Shown here: one piece after another, positions 17,883 through 26,516 of the stretch | Layout: the number at the start of each line of letters is the position of its first letter | Numbering within the stretch: the stretch's first letter is position 1 | NCBI GenBank assembly: GCA_964515555.1 | Contig: CAZEVY010000009.1 | Coordinates: 31,725 to 95,724, forward strand | Origin: CAZEVY01 sp964515555 | GTDB taxonomy: Bacteria > Acidobacteriota > Terriglobia > Bryobacterales > Bryobacteraceae | Direction of reading: 5' to 3' | Length of the DNA: 64,000 nucleotides | Program-made: the position numbers and the translations under genes | Notes under the pieces: model-generated | The model's input: the letters and a program-made list of their open reading frames with translations, nothing else | Databases searched by the model: none | Told to the model about the DNA's origin: nothing

Positions 17883-18897
17883 ATACCGCGCGTGTCAGGC
17901 GCGCCGTGCGCGGCCACGAGAAATCCCGTGCACGCCGGACTCCGGCCTCGCCCAACGAGGCGATCCACTCCGGACCGTCCAGCGCGGCGCGCATGGCCTC
18001 GGCCCACGCCCGCGGGTCCCGCGCGTCGAGATGTACCGCCGCGCCTCCGCTCACTTCGAGGATCGCCGGATCGTGCGTCGTGAATACCGCCGCGCCGCAT
18101 TGCATCGCTTCCAGCACGGGCAGTCCGAACCCTTCGTAGTGCGATGGATAGAGGCACGCCAGCGCCTCCGAGTATAGCCCGGCGAGATCCTCCTCCGGCG
18201 TCTCACCGAGCAGGCGCATCCCCGGCTCCGGCGCCATCTCCGGCGCGTCCGCGCGCCGCCGCCCGGCGATCACCAGGTCGACCTCCCGCCCCCGCCGGAC
18301 CTCGCGCCACGCGTCGACGATCGCCGGGACATTCTTGCGCGGCTCCACGGTCCCCAGAAACAGGAAGTACGGACGCGCTCCGGCGCGCCTCGGCGTGGGA
18401 CGAAAATGCGCCGCCGCCGCCAGCGGTACGGCCGTCACCCGGGCCGGCGCGGCCCGGAACATTTCGATGCATTCGCGTTTTATCGCTTCCGTGGGCGTGA
18501 CGATCGCCGTCGCCAGGCCCAGGCCCGCCAGGTACGGCGCGCGGCGGCGCACGCGCTCCGCCCCGGGCTGCCAGGCCGGGAAGCGCCACGGCGAGAGGTC
18601 GTGAATCGTCATCACGCTCGGCCGCAGCGGCAGATAGGGGACCGCGAAGTCCGTCCCGTGAAACACATCGGCGCCGATGCGCGCCAGCTCCCGCGCCAGG
18701 CCGACCGACCACCACCGCCGCGACCGCACCCGGCCTCCGCGCAGCCGTCCGGACGGCATCGCGAACTCCTGGTCGGAGACCAGCCGGTAGTCGTCGTCGG
18801 GGAACTCGTCGGCCAGCGCCCGCGCCAACTCCGCCGTGTAGCGCGACACTCCGCCTGTCGCGACGGTCAGGGGCGTGGCGTCCAGCGCGGCGATCAC
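17857..18897 (-). CDS. GT4 family glycosyltransferase
   Basis: 346 aa. Motifs: N-terminal ALDATPLTVATGGVSRYTAE (glycine-rich acceptor loop), SVMTIHDLSPWRFP, FLFLGTVEPRKNVPAIVDAW, MRLLGETPEEDLAGLYSEAL and E-x7-E in YEGFGLPVLEAMQCG. GTG 18897 is chosen because it overlaps the upstream stop as GTGA and gives the typical N-terminus; the much longer open frame to 19539 is a high-GC extension into the epimerase gene. It is related to the 15506-16660 transferase, perhaps by old duplication. Confidence 0.88.
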   Translation of the reverse strand: MIAALDATPLTVATGGVSRYTAELARALADEFPDDDYRLVSDQEFAMPSGRLRGGRVRSRRWWSVGLARELARIGADVFHGTDFAVPYLPLRPSVMTIHDLSPWRFPAWQPGAERVRRRAPYLAGLGLATAIVTPTEAIKRECIEMFRAAPARVTAVPLAAAAHFRPTPRRAGARPYFLFLGTVEPRKNVPAIVDAWREVRRGREVDLVIAGRRRADAPEMAPEPGMRLLGETPEEDLAGLYSEALACLYPSHYEGFGLPVLEAMQCGAAVFTTHDPAILEVSGGAAVHLDARDPRAWAEAMRAALDGPEWIASLGEAGVRRARDFSWPRTARLTRAVYDEAIRRF

Positions 18898-19766
18898 GAG
18901 CCGATATCGTCCAGCGCCCGGCGCGATCGGGGAATCCAGCCCAGTTGCCGGCCCGCCTTGGTGCTCACGACCCGCTGGTCCATCGTCATGGCCTCGGCCA
19001 GCGGTCCCCACCGCCGCCGCGCCTCCTCCATCGGCAGCGACTCGGCCCGTCCGTCCGCCACGCGCGCCACCGCCGACCACAGCTCGCGCGCCTTCACCGC
19101 CTCCCCATTGGTCGCGACGTAGACCTCGCCCGCCGCCGACCGCTCCAGCGCGCGGACATACAGATCCGCCAGGTCGGCGATCCCGACCAGCGGCACGTGA
19201 TTCTCGCCGTCCCCCGCGTAATTGACGACGCCGGTCTCGCGCGCCTCGCGGAGCGCCCTGGCGATCGGCCCCGCCGCGCCGCCATACACCGTCCCCGGCC
19301 GCAGAATGATGCTGCGGACCTTGCGTTCCACTGCGTCCAGCACCCGCCGCTCCACCGCCGGCCGCCACGCCACTACCGGCGGCGGCCGCAGCGGCGCCGT
19401 TTCGCCGATCACCCGCCCGCGCGTGTCGCCGAAGATCCAGGTACCGCTCGTATAGAGGAAGGTCTTCCCGCTTCCGGCCAGCGCCTCGAGCATGGCGTCG
19501 ACCGCCGAGGCGTCCAGCGCTCCGGCCTCCGGTCCCCACTGAATCGCCGCATGCACCACGGCGTCTGCCGAGCGGGCGCCCGCCGCTAGGCTCGCCGGAT
19601 CGCCGAGACCGCCGCGATGCACCGCGCAGCCCGCGCTTTCGAGCTTGCGCGCGGCCTCGTCGGAGCGCGCCAGCCCGAGGATCGCGTAGCCGGCGCCTTG
19701 AAGCGCGCGCGCCGCCGCGCCGCCCAGGTAGCCGGTCGCGCCGGTGAGGAAGATGGTCTCGGGCAT
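18894..19766 (-). CDS. NAD(P)-dependent epimerase/dehydratase family protein (extended SDR)
   Basis: 290 aa. It has an N-terminal Rossmann motif, FLTGATGYLGGAAARAL, then YTSGTWIFGDT, the family segment IILRPGTVYGG and NHVPLVGIADLADLYVRALE. The canonical YxxxK pair is not evident: where it is expected the sequence reads VAWRPAVERRVL, as in atypical SDRs of the NmrA or isoflavone-reductase-like branch. So a sugar epimerase role is suggested only by context. It is the first gene of the glycan operon, and its stop overlaps the GTG of the next gene. A minus-strand TACGAT lies about 20 nt upstream. Confidence 0.8.
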   Translation of the reverse strand: MPETIFLTGATGYLGGAAARALQGAGYAILGLARSDEAARKLESAGCAVHRGGLGDPASLAAGARSADAVVHAAIQWGPEAGALDASAVDAMLEALAGSGKTFLYTSGTWIFGDTRGRVIGETAPLRPPPVVAWRPAVERRVLDAVERKVRSIILRPGTVYGGAAGPIARALREARETGVVNYAGDGENHVPLVGIADLADLYVRALERSAAGEVYVATNGEAVKARELWSAVARVADGRAESLPMEEARRRWGPLAEAMTMDQRVVSTKAGRQLGWIPRSRRALDDIGS

Positions 19767-19900
19767 GACGGGCGCTCGCCGTATCGTAACATCGCGCGAT
19801 GGAACTCCCCGGGGCAGTCCCTCGCCCGCGGCGGCCAGGATACGGCCCTCACGCCGGAAGCGGGAGCGTTCGAGAGCGTCTTCCCTTCGCCTTCTTCCCG

Positions 19901-19906
19901 TATAAT
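19901..19906 (+). promoter_or_regulatory. Probable -10 box of the DUF433/DUF5615 operon
   Basis: A perfect TATAAT lies 18 nt before GTG 19925. AGGAG follows between it and the start codon. No good -35 hexamer is seen at the right distance, so activation or a weak promoter is possible. Confidence 0.45.
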
Positions 19907-19924
19907 CACAGCAGGAGCGCGCGT

Positions 19925-20248
19925 GTGAACAACGAATACGTCGAACAGCGCAACGGAGGATTCTACCTGGCCGGGACTCGCGTCTCTCTGGATTCGATCG
20001 TCTGTTCGTTTAACGCCGGCCGGTCGCCCGAAGCCATTCGCGAAGATTTCCCGGCTCTCAAGCGCGCCCAGATCTATGGTGCGATCGCTTTTTACCTCGA
20101 CCATCAGCCCGAGATCGACGAGTATCTGGCGGCGACCGCGCGAGAGTTCGAGGGCCAGGCGATTCCCCTGGAACAGGCGAACCCGGCACTGTGGGCGAAG
20201 ATCCGGCGCGCGCGGGAAGAAGCCGCCCAAGGCGATCGGCGTTCTTGA
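19925..20248 (+). CDS. DUF433 family antitoxin-like protein
   Basis: 107 aa from GTG 19925. The longer frame from 19799 crosses the promoter and is rejected. The fold is VapB-like/DUF433 with a predicted helix-turn-helix: YVEQRNGGFYLAGTRVSLDS, NAGRSPEAIREDFPALKRAQ and IYGAIAFYLDHQPEIDEYL. DUF433 proteins are commonly found directly upstream of DUF5615 PIN-like toxins, which is the case here, so this is the probable antitoxin and autoregulator. Its TGA overlaps the toxin's TTG start. AGGAG sits 8-12 nt upstream. Confidence 0.88.
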   Translation: MNNEYVEQRNGGFYLAGTRVSLDSIVCSFNAGRSPEAIREDFPALKRAQIYGAIAFYLDHQPEIDEYLAATAREFEGQAIPLEQANPALWAKIRRAREEAAQGDRRS

Positions 20249-20622
20249 GCATTCGCTTCCAGGCGGACAACGATCTCAATTTCGGAATCGTCACGGGCGT
20301 CCGCCGCCGTGAGCCTGCAATCGATTTTGTGTCGGCTCAGGAGGCCGGCTTGAACGGCGTCGCCGATCCCGATCTGTTGGAGCGCGCCGCCCGGGAGCAG
20401 CGGGTTCTGGTTTCTCACGATCGGCGTACGATCATTCCCTACTTCCACGATCGGCTCGCCGCAGGCAAGTCGGGCCCCGGACTGTTGATCGCTTCGCAAA
20501 GCGCGCCCATCGGCGAGGTCGTGGACGCATTGATTCAGGTTTGGTCCCTCGCCGGGGAACTCGATCTTCGGGACCAGGTGTTCTACCTTCCGTCTCTCTC
20601 GCGTCACGTTTTTCGTCGCTGA
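20245..20622 (+). CDS. DUF5615 PIN-like toxin
   Basis: 125 aa, starting at TTG 20245, which overlaps the antitoxin stop as TTGA. Motifs of the Mut7-C/DUF5615 PIN-like fold: RFQADNDLN with early acidic residues, VSAQEAGLNGVADPDLLERA and VLVSHDRRTII. These acidic positions are those expected to bind metal for RNA cleavage. It forms a toxin-antitoxin pair with the DUF433 gene. The longer upstream frame (20191) lies within the antitoxin gene and is not used. A C-terminal region after residue 85 is ordinary for the family. Confidence 0.85.
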   Translation: MSIRFQADNDLNFGIVTGVRRREPAIDFVSAQEAGLNGVADPDLLERAAREQRVLVSHDRRTIIPYFHDRLAAGKSGPGLLIASQSAPIGEVVDALIQVWSLAGELDLRDQVFYLPSLSRHVFRR

Positions 20623-20692
20623 ACGTCGTACTCCCGATCGCGAAACCCGTGCAGAATCGCCTCGTACCGCCGCGCCGGGTGATAACAATGTC

Positions 20693-20963
20693 ATGGCGCC
20701 CGACGAACTCGCCGAAGTAATTGCGCCTGCCTCGCTCGGAACAGCGCCGCCTCGCCGGCGCCGTGCTGATCAACCTTGAGGAACCGGAAGAGACCGTCGC
20801 AGCCGCCTGGGCGGCTGAACTCGAGCGGCGCTCCCGCGAGATCTCCGATGGCGCGGTCGAACCACTGAACTGGGAAAGCGCCCGCCAGGAAATCCTGAGG
20901 GAGCTTCAGCGTCGTGAGGGTCATCACCCTGATCCCACGGATAAACACAGTAAACTCAAATAA
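20693..20963 (+). pseudogene. Orphan addiction-module (RelB/StbD-like) antitoxin, frameshifted near its N-terminus
   Basis: The main frame from TTG 20721 reads RLPRSEQRRLAGAVLINLEE, AAWAAELERRSREISDGAVE and NWESARQEILRELQRRE, the pattern of the short addiction-module component family. A TAA directly before 20721 closes this frame, while the overlapping frame from ATG 20693 reads MAPDELAEVI, which looks like the missing family N-terminus. One extra base at about 20718-20722 would explain both. The tail from about codon 66 (GHHPDPTDKHSKLK) is not family-like and runs into an intergenic repeat. No toxin gene follows. Confidence 0.55.
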
Positions 20964-21005
20964 GATTCCAAGGTCTTATCTGCGTTTATCTGCGTTCATC
21001 TGTGG
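20935..21005. repeat. Imperfect palindrome with internal 10-bp tandem repeat
   Basis: The left arm 20935-20950 and the right arm 20990-21005 pair at 13 of 16 positions. Within the right side TTATCTGCGT occurs twice exactly (20976-20985, 20986-20995), followed by a variant TCATCTGTGG (20996-21005). It is AT-richer than its surroundings and lies between the broken addiction gene and priA. From memory, CTGCGTTTATCTGCGT-like intergenic repeats occur in many bacterial genomes; this needs a search. Confidence 0.6.
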
Positions 21006-21022
21006 CCATTATCATTCCCCCC

Positions 21023-23434
21023 TCACATCAGACTCAGCGGATCCACGTCGATCGCCAGCGACGCCGCCGGCCACCGCCGCTCCGCCGCGAACCGCCGTAT
21101 CCCCCGCAGCGTCTCCCCCAGCAGCGGCCGGCTCGTCGCCTTGAGCAGCACCTGGTACCGGAACTCCCGCATCAGCTTCGCCACCGGCGCCTCCGCCGGA
21201 CCCAACACCTTCAAGCCCTCCGGCGACGGCGTCAGGTAGACCCCCAAATCCGCCGCCATCGCCAGCGCGTCCTCCTGCTTCTCGCCCCGCACCAGCACAT
21301 TCGCCAGCGCCGCGAACGGCGGATACCGCATCAGCCGCCGGAATTGAATCTCTTTTTCATAAAACTGCGCGTAATCCTGCGTCGCCGCCAGCCGGACCGC
21401 GTAATGCTCCGGATTGCTCGTCTGAATCAGCACCGTCCCCGCCAAATCCCCGCGCCCCGCCCGACCCGCCGCCTGCGTCAATAACTGGAACGTCCGCTCC
21501 GCCGCGCGAAAATCCGGCATCCCCAGCCCCGTGTCCGCCGACACCACGCCCACCAGCGTCACGTTCGGAATATCGTGCCCCTTGGCGATCATCTGCGTCC
21601 CCACCAGAATGTCGTACTCCTTCTCCCGAAACGCGTGCAGAATCGTCTCGTAGCGCCGCCGCCCCGTCACCGTGTCGCGATCCATCCGCGCGATCCGCGC
21701 CTCCGGAAATTCCCGGTGCAGCTCCTCCTCCACCCGCTCCGACCCCGCCCCGACGAAATAGATGTACTCGCTCGCGCACTTCGGACACCGCTCCGGGACC
21801 TTTTCGGCGTAATTGCAGTAGTGGCACAGCATGCGCCGGTCGCGCTTGTGATACGTCAGCGTCACCGAGCAGTCGCGGCACTGCACCCGTTCGCCGCAGC
21901 TCCGGCACGTAACGAAACTCGAAAACCCGCGCCGGTTTATCAGCAGCATCGTCTGCTCGCCCGCCGCCACCCGGTCCCGCACCGCCTCCGCGAGGCGCCG
22001 CGAGAACGTCGCCTGCCGCCGCGTCTCCAGGAACTCCTGCCGCATGTCGATCAGCTCCACCGCCGGCATCGGCCGCCGCTCGATTCGCTCCGGCAGCTCG
22101 AGCAGCGTGTACTTCCCGCGATCCGCGTTGTAGCGGCTCTCCAGGCTCGGCGTCGCCGACCCCAGCACCACCACGGCCCCCAGCGCCCGCGCCCGCACGA
22201 TCGCCACGTCGCGCCCGTTGTAGCGCGGCGTCTCGGCCTGCTTGTAGCTGTGGTCGTGCTCCTCGTCGATCACCACCAGCCCCAGGTCCTTCACCGGCGC
22301 GAACACCCCCGATCGCGTCCCCACCACCACCGACGACTGGCCCGTGCGTATGCGCCGCCACTGGTCGATGCGCTCCGTGTCGCTGAACGCCGAATGCAGA
22401 ATCGAGACCCTGTCCCCGAAGCGATGGAGAAACTGCCCCGCCACCGCCGGCGTCAGCGCGATCTCGGGTACCAGCAGCAGCGCGCCGCGTCCTCCCGCGA
22501 TGGTCTCGTCGATCGCGCGCAGGTAGACTTCCGTCTTGCCTGACCCCGTCACCCCGCGCAACAGAAACGTATGGAATTGTTTCGACTCCACCGCTCCCCG
22601 GATGGCCTCGAACGCCGCCTGCTGGCTTGCATTCAGCTCGTGCGGCGGCCGCTCGGTCCGCGAAAGCACGCCCGTCGCCGCCAGCTCCAGCTTCACCAGC
22701 TTCCGCCGTGCCAGCGCGCGCGCCGCCTGCCCCGCGCCGTCGATGACTCCCTCCACCTCCGCGAGCACGTGCACGCCCGGATGCAGCTCGAGATAACTCA
22801 CCACCTCGCGCTCCACCTTCGTCAGCTTCACGCCCTCCGGCCGGCCCGTGAACTCCACGCGCAGCCGCGCCGCCGGAGCACGCAGCGGATCGCGGGCGTC
22901 GGTCGAGTCCTCGCGCGCGATCAGGCCTTTCTTGGCGAGCGAGCGCAGCAGCCCGTCGGCGTTCGGGAACTTCTTCGCCAGGTACGGCCCCGAGAGCGGC
23001 CGCGACTCCAGCATCCGCAGCAGCTCCACCGCCGGCTCCGCGCTCGATGCGCCCAACAGCAGTTGCCGCGCCGCGTCCCGGCCCTGGTCCGTCAGCGCGT
23101 AGACCTTGGTGTGCCGCACCTCGGCCGCGATCGGCGTCATCGCCCGCAGCGTCTCGCCGAGCGGCGCGCAGTAGTAGTCGGCGATCCAGTGCGCCAGCGC
23201 GAGCAAGGGCTCATCGAGCGCCGGCTCCTCGTCGATCAGCCGCAGCGCTTCGCGCACTTCGACATCGGGTGGATCGTCGTGGCAGCGCACCGTCATCCCG
23301 GTGAGACGCCGCGATCCGAACGGAACCACCAGCCGGCAACCCGGCCGCACGCGATGACGCAGCGTCTCCGGCAGCTCGTAGGTGAAGACATGGTCGACCG
23401 GAACCGGCAGGCTCACGTCGCAGAATCGGGGCAC
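21023..23434 (-). CDS. priA: Primosomal protein N', replication restart helicase
   Basis: 803 aa, full length. PriA recognises stalled forks and reloads the replicative helicase. N-terminal 3'BD: FCDVSLPVPVDHVFTYELP and RLVVPFGSRRLTGM. Helicase: Walker A LLRGVTGSGKTEVYL, Walker B VVIDEEHDHSYKQ, GSATPSLES, and C-terminal motif AKGHDIPNVTLVGVVSAD. Between the helicase lobes lies the zinc region with paired cysteines (CRSCGERVQCRDC, then LCHYCNY and RCPKC). It stands alone on the minus strand with a divergent TPR gene. Confidence 0.97.
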   Translation of the reverse strand: MPRFCDVSLPVPVDHVFTYELPETLRHRVRPGCRLVVPFGSRRLTGMTVRCHDDPPDVEVREALRLIDEEPALDEPLLALAHWIADYYCAPLGETLRAMTPIAAEVRHTKVYALTDQGRDAARQLLLGASSAEPAVELLRMLESRPLSGPYLAKKFPNADGLLRSLAKKGLIAREDSTDARDPLRAPAARLRVEFTGRPEGVKLTKVEREVVSYLELHPGVHVLAEVEGVIDGAGQAARALARRKLVKLELAATGVLSRTERPPHELNASQQAAFEAIRGAVESKQFHTFLLRGVTGSGKTEVYLRAIDETIAGGRGALLLVPEIALTPAVAGQFLHRFGDRVSILHSAFSDTERIDQWRRIRTGQSSVVVGTRSGVFAPVKDLGLVVIDEEHDHSYKQAETPRYNGRDVAIVRARALGAVVVLGSATPSLESRYNADRGKYTLLELPERIERRPMPAVELIDMRQEFLETRRQATFSRRLAEAVRDRVAAGEQTMLLINRRGFSSFVTCRSCGERVQCRDCSVTLTYHKRDRRMLCHYCNYAEKVPERCPKCASEYIYFVGAGSERVEEELHREFPEARIARMDRDTVTGRRRYETILHAFREKEYDILVGTQMIAKGHDIPNVTLVGVVSADTGLGMPDFRAAERTFQLLTQAAGRAGRGDLAGTVLIQTSNPEHYAVRLAATQDYAQFYEKEIQFRRLMRYPPFAALANVLVRGEKQEDALAMAADLGVYLTPSPEGLKVLGPAEAPVAKLMREFRYQVLLKATSRPLLGETLRGIRRFAAERRWPAASLAIDVDPLSLM

Positions 23435-23454
23435 CTTTGATTACCATGGCATAG

Positions 23455-24849
23455 ATGAAGCGGGCGCTCGCGCTGTGCCTCTGTCTGTGCGCCTGCACGG
23501 GACGCCGCGAGCCGCTGCCCGATCTGCCCGCCGTCGACACGTCGAAGTTCACCCCCGCGGCAGGCGAGCGCGTCCGCGCCGCGCTCGACGCCGTCCGCGC
23601 CGCGCCCGATAGCGCCGATCGCAACGGCCGCCTGGCGATGGCGCTCCACGCCCACCAGCAGTATGACGCCGCCCGCGTCGCCTACCGCCGCGCGCGCCTG
23701 CTCGCCCCGCGCGAGTTCCGCTGGCCTTACTACCTCGCCCTGCTCGACGTGGCGCAGGGCCGCTCCACCGGCGCCGCCCGCGCCCTGCGCGACACCCTCG
23801 CCTTGAAGAGCGACTACCTGCCCGCCGAGCTGAAGCTCGCCGAGGTGCTCTTCGATGCCGGCGATGTCGCCGGAAGCGCCGCGCTCTACGACCGGCTCGC
23901 CGCCGCGCATCCCGATCTCGCCGAGCCGCACTATGGCGTCGGGCGCATCCGCTCGGCGCGCGGCGACACCGCCGGCGCCGCCGAAGCGTACCGCCGGGCG
24001 ATCGGGCTGTTCCCCGCATACGGCGCCGCCCACTACGCCTTGGCGCTCGCCTATCGAAAGCTCGGCGACCCGCGTGCCGGGCCGCAGCTCGCCCTCTACG
24101 AGAAGTTCAAGATGGGCGCGCCGCCCTCCACCGACTTCCTTTCGGCCGAGCTGCGCCAGGCCGGGTCTGTCGCCACCGAGCTGCTCCGGCGCGCCGCCGA
24201 GCTCGACGCCCAGGGGAAGCTCTCCGAGGCCGTCGGCCTCCAGCTCCAGGCCCTCGACGCCGATCCCGCGCTCGATCAGGCGCATATCAACCTGATTTCG
24301 CTTTATGGCCGTCTCGGCGAGGCCGCCCGGGCCGAGGAGCATTACCGCACCGCCATCGGGCTGAATCCCAACATGGCCGAGGCCCACTACAATTTCGGTG
24401 TGTTTTGTTTTAGCCAGAAGCGCTTTCCGGAGGCTAAGGCCGCCTTCCAGCGGGCGCTCGAAATCAATCCGAATCATCCCGACGCGCACAACAACTACGC
24501 CTTCCTGATCGAACGCGAGGGAAAGCTCGCCGAAGCCGAGGCGCATTACGGAAAGGCCGTCGCCGCCAAGCCCGATTTCCGCCTGGCGCATTTTCACCTC
24601 GGGCGCCTCCTGGTGAACCGCCGCCAGTACGCGCGCGCCATCGCGCATTTCGAGAAGACCGTTCAGCCCGCCGACGAAAGCACGCCCGGCTATCTCTACG
24701 CGCTCGGCGCCGCCTGGGGACGCGCCGGCGACCGCAAGCGCGCCGCCGATTACCTGCGGCAGGCGCGCGACGGCGCCGTCTCGTTCAACCAGTCGCAGCT
24801 CGCCGCCAGCATCGACCGCGACCTTCGCACCCTCGGCGAGGTGCGATGA
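23455..24849 (+). CDS. TPR-repeat lipoprotein
   Basis: 464 aa. The N-terminus MKRALALCLCLCACTGR is a lipoprotein signal with the lipobox Cys around residue 14. The body is mostly tetratricopeptide repeats: ARVAYRRARLLAPREFRWPY, AEAYRRAIGLFPAYGAAHYA, AEEHYRTAIGLNPNMAEAHY, AFQRALEINPNHPDAHNNYA and AEAHYGKAVAAKPDFRLAHF. TPR arrays mediate protein binding. The stop overlaps the ATG of the CRTAC1-like gene (ATGA), and both products are lipoproteins, so a shared envelope complex is likely. Confidence 0.9.
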   Translation: MKRALALCLCLCACTGRREPLPDLPAVDTSKFTPAAGERVRAALDAVRAAPDSADRNGRLAMALHAHQQYDAARVAYRRARLLAPREFRWPYYLALLDVAQGRSTGAARALRDTLALKSDYLPAELKLAEVLFDAGDVAGSAALYDRLAAAHPDLAEPHYGVGRIRSARGDTAGAAEAYRRAIGLFPAYGAAHYALALAYRKLGDPRAGPQLALYEKFKMGAPPSTDFLSAELRQAGSVATELLRRAAELDAQGKLSEAVGLQLQALDADPALDQAHINLISLYGRLGEAARAEEHYRTAIGLNPNMAEAHYNFGVFCFSQKRFPEAKAAFQRALEINPNHPDAHNNYAFLIEREGKLAEAEAHYGKAVAAKPDFRLAHFHLGRLLVNRRQYARAIAHFEKTVQPADESTPGYLYALGAAWGRAGDRKRAADYLRQARDGAVSFNQSQLAASIDRDLRTLGEVR

Positions 24850-26507
24850 GGCACCTTCCCATCGCGCTCGCCCTTCTCTCCGCGGCCTGCTCCTCCACTC
24901 CCCCTGCCGCCGAGCGGTCCTCGGGTCCCCTCTTCCATGACGCCGCCGAAGAGGCCGGTCTCCGCTTCACCCACTTCACCGGCGCCACCGGCAGGTTCTA
25001 CATGCCCGAGATTATGGGCGCCGGCGTCGCGCTCCTCGACTTCGACCGCGACGGCGACCTCGACGTCTACCTCATCCAGGGCGCGCCGCTCGACGGCGCG
25101 AAGCCACCCTCCGGCGTCGTGCTCGGGAACCGGCTGTTCCGCAACGAGCTCGTCCCCTCCGGCCAACTCCGGTTCATCGATGTCACCGCCGAATCCCGCG
25201 CCGGACACGTCGCGCACGGCATGGGCGCCGCCACCGCCGACTACGACGGCGACGGCGACGTCGATCTCTACGTCACCAACTTTGGAAGCAACGTCCTCTA
25301 CCGCAACGACGGCGGCAGGTTCACCGATGTCACCCGCGCCTCCGGCGTCGACGACGACCGCTGGTCCTCCAGCGCCGCCTTCCTCGACTACGATCGCGAC
25401 AGCGACCCCGACCTGTTCGTCCTCAACTACGTCGACTTCACCGTGCTCGGCAACAAGCGCTGCCAGGCCGCCACCGGCGAGCCCGACTATTGCACGCCGA
25501 AAGCCTACCGCCCCGTCGCCGCGCGCCTGTTTCGCAACGAGGGCGCCGGCCGCTTCTCCGACGTCTCCACCGCCTCCGGCGTCAACTCCGCTTTCGGCCC
25601 CGGACTCGGGGTCACCTGCGGCGACTTCAACGCCGACGGCTGGGTGGACATCTACGTCGCCAACGATTCGTCGGCCAACCTGCTGTGGATCAACCAGCGC
25701 AACGGCACGTTCAAGGAGTCGGCGCTTGCCGCTGGCGCCGCCTACGCCGAGGACGGCCTGGCGCGCGCCGGCATGGGCGTCAGCGCCGGCGACTACGACA
25801 ACGACGGCGATGACGACCTGTTCGTCGTCAACCTCACGCGCGAGGGCGCGACCCTCTACCGCAACGACGGCGGCGGATTCCAGGATGCCTCGCTGCCGCT
25901 CGGCCTGAAGCCGCTCACCTTCGCCTACACCGGCTTCGGGACCGAGTGGATCGACTACGACAACGACGGCTGGCTCGACCTGTTTATCGCCAACGGCGCC
26001 GTGACTGTCATGGAGTCGCTGCGCGGTCAGCCCTGGCCCTTCCTCCAGCGCAATCTGCTCTTGCGCAACGACCTGGGTAAGCGCTTTCTGGATATGACCG
26101 ATCTTGCCGGACTGGGCTTTACCACGCCCGGAGTCTCGCGCGGCGCCGCTTTCGGCGACATCGACAACGACGGCGATATCGACATTGTTATCAACAACAA
26201 CCACGGCTCCGCGCGCCTCTTGATTAACAAAAGTCAATCTGAAAAAGCGACGTTCCACGTGGAACATTTTCCGTTCGTTCAAGGCGCCGCGGTAATCGTA
26301 GCGTTGTCGGATGGACGAAAACTGACCCGCCGCGCGCACACCGATTCGAGCTACCTGAGCGCGAGCGACCCGCGCGTGCACTTCGGCATCGGCGCGGCGC
26401 GTGTCGAATCGGTCACCGTGCGATGGCTCGACGGAACCGAGGAGCGCTGGGACCGCCCGCCGGGACCTCGATTCGTGGCGCGCCGCGGCTCCGGCCGGAA
26501 GAAATAA
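24846..26507 (+). CDS. CRTAC1/UnbV-type FG-GAP repeat lipoprotein
   Basis: 553 aa with a lipoprotein signal (MRHLPIALALLSAACSS). It contains FG-GAP/VCBS beta-propeller repeats with calcium-binding-like DxDxDGDxD loops: LLDFDRDGDLDVYLIQ, ADYDGDGDVDLYV, DYDRDSDPDLFV, DFNADGWVDIYVAND, DYDNDGDDDLFVV, DYDNDGWLDLFIANG and DIDNDGDIDIVINNN. An ASPIC/UnbV C-terminal domain follows (HFGIGAARVESVTVRWLDGTEERW). These proteins are extracellular or outer-membrane and frequent in Acidobacteria, often paired with TPR proteins as here. A translationally coupled start (ATGA) links it to the TPR gene. Confidence 0.93.
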   Translation: MRHLPIALALLSAACSSTPPAAERSSGPLFHDAAEEAGLRFTHFTGATGRFYMPEIMGAGVALLDFDRDGDLDVYLIQGAPLDGAKPPSGVVLGNRLFRNELVPSGQLRFIDVTAESRAGHVAHGMGAATADYDGDGDVDLYVTNFGSNVLYRNDGGRFTDVTRASGVDDDRWSSSAAFLDYDRDSDPDLFVLNYVDFTVLGNKRCQAATGEPDYCTPKAYRPVAARLFRNEGAGRFSDVSTASGVNSAFGPGLGVTCGDFNADGWVDIYVANDSSANLLWINQRNGTFKESALAAGAAYAEDGLARAGMGVSAGDYDNDGDDDLFVVNLTREGATLYRNDGGGFQDASLPLGLKPLTFAYTGFGTEWIDYDNDGWLDLFIANGAVTVMESLRGQPWPFLQRNLLLRNDLGKRFLDMTDLAGLGFTTPGVSRGAAFGDIDNDGDIDIVINNNHGSARLLINKSQSEKATFHVEHFPFVQGAAVIVALSDGRKLTRRAHTDSSYLSASDPRVHFGIGAARVESVTVRWLDGTEERWDRPPGPRFVARRGSGRKK

Positions 26508-26516
26508 GATGGCGCG

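Noticed and set aside
12871..19539. Very long frames on both strands opposite or upstream of the glycosyltransferases
   Set aside because: The GC content removes stop codons, so antisense frames are long. They show Arg/Ala/Pro-rich, low-complexity protein with no motifs, while the frames chosen carry clear family motifs.
18894..19766. Assignment as a UDP-glucose 4-epimerase
   Set aside because: The Tyr-x-x-x-Lys pair is not visible where expected (AWRPAVERR), so a specific sugar epimerase name is not supported.
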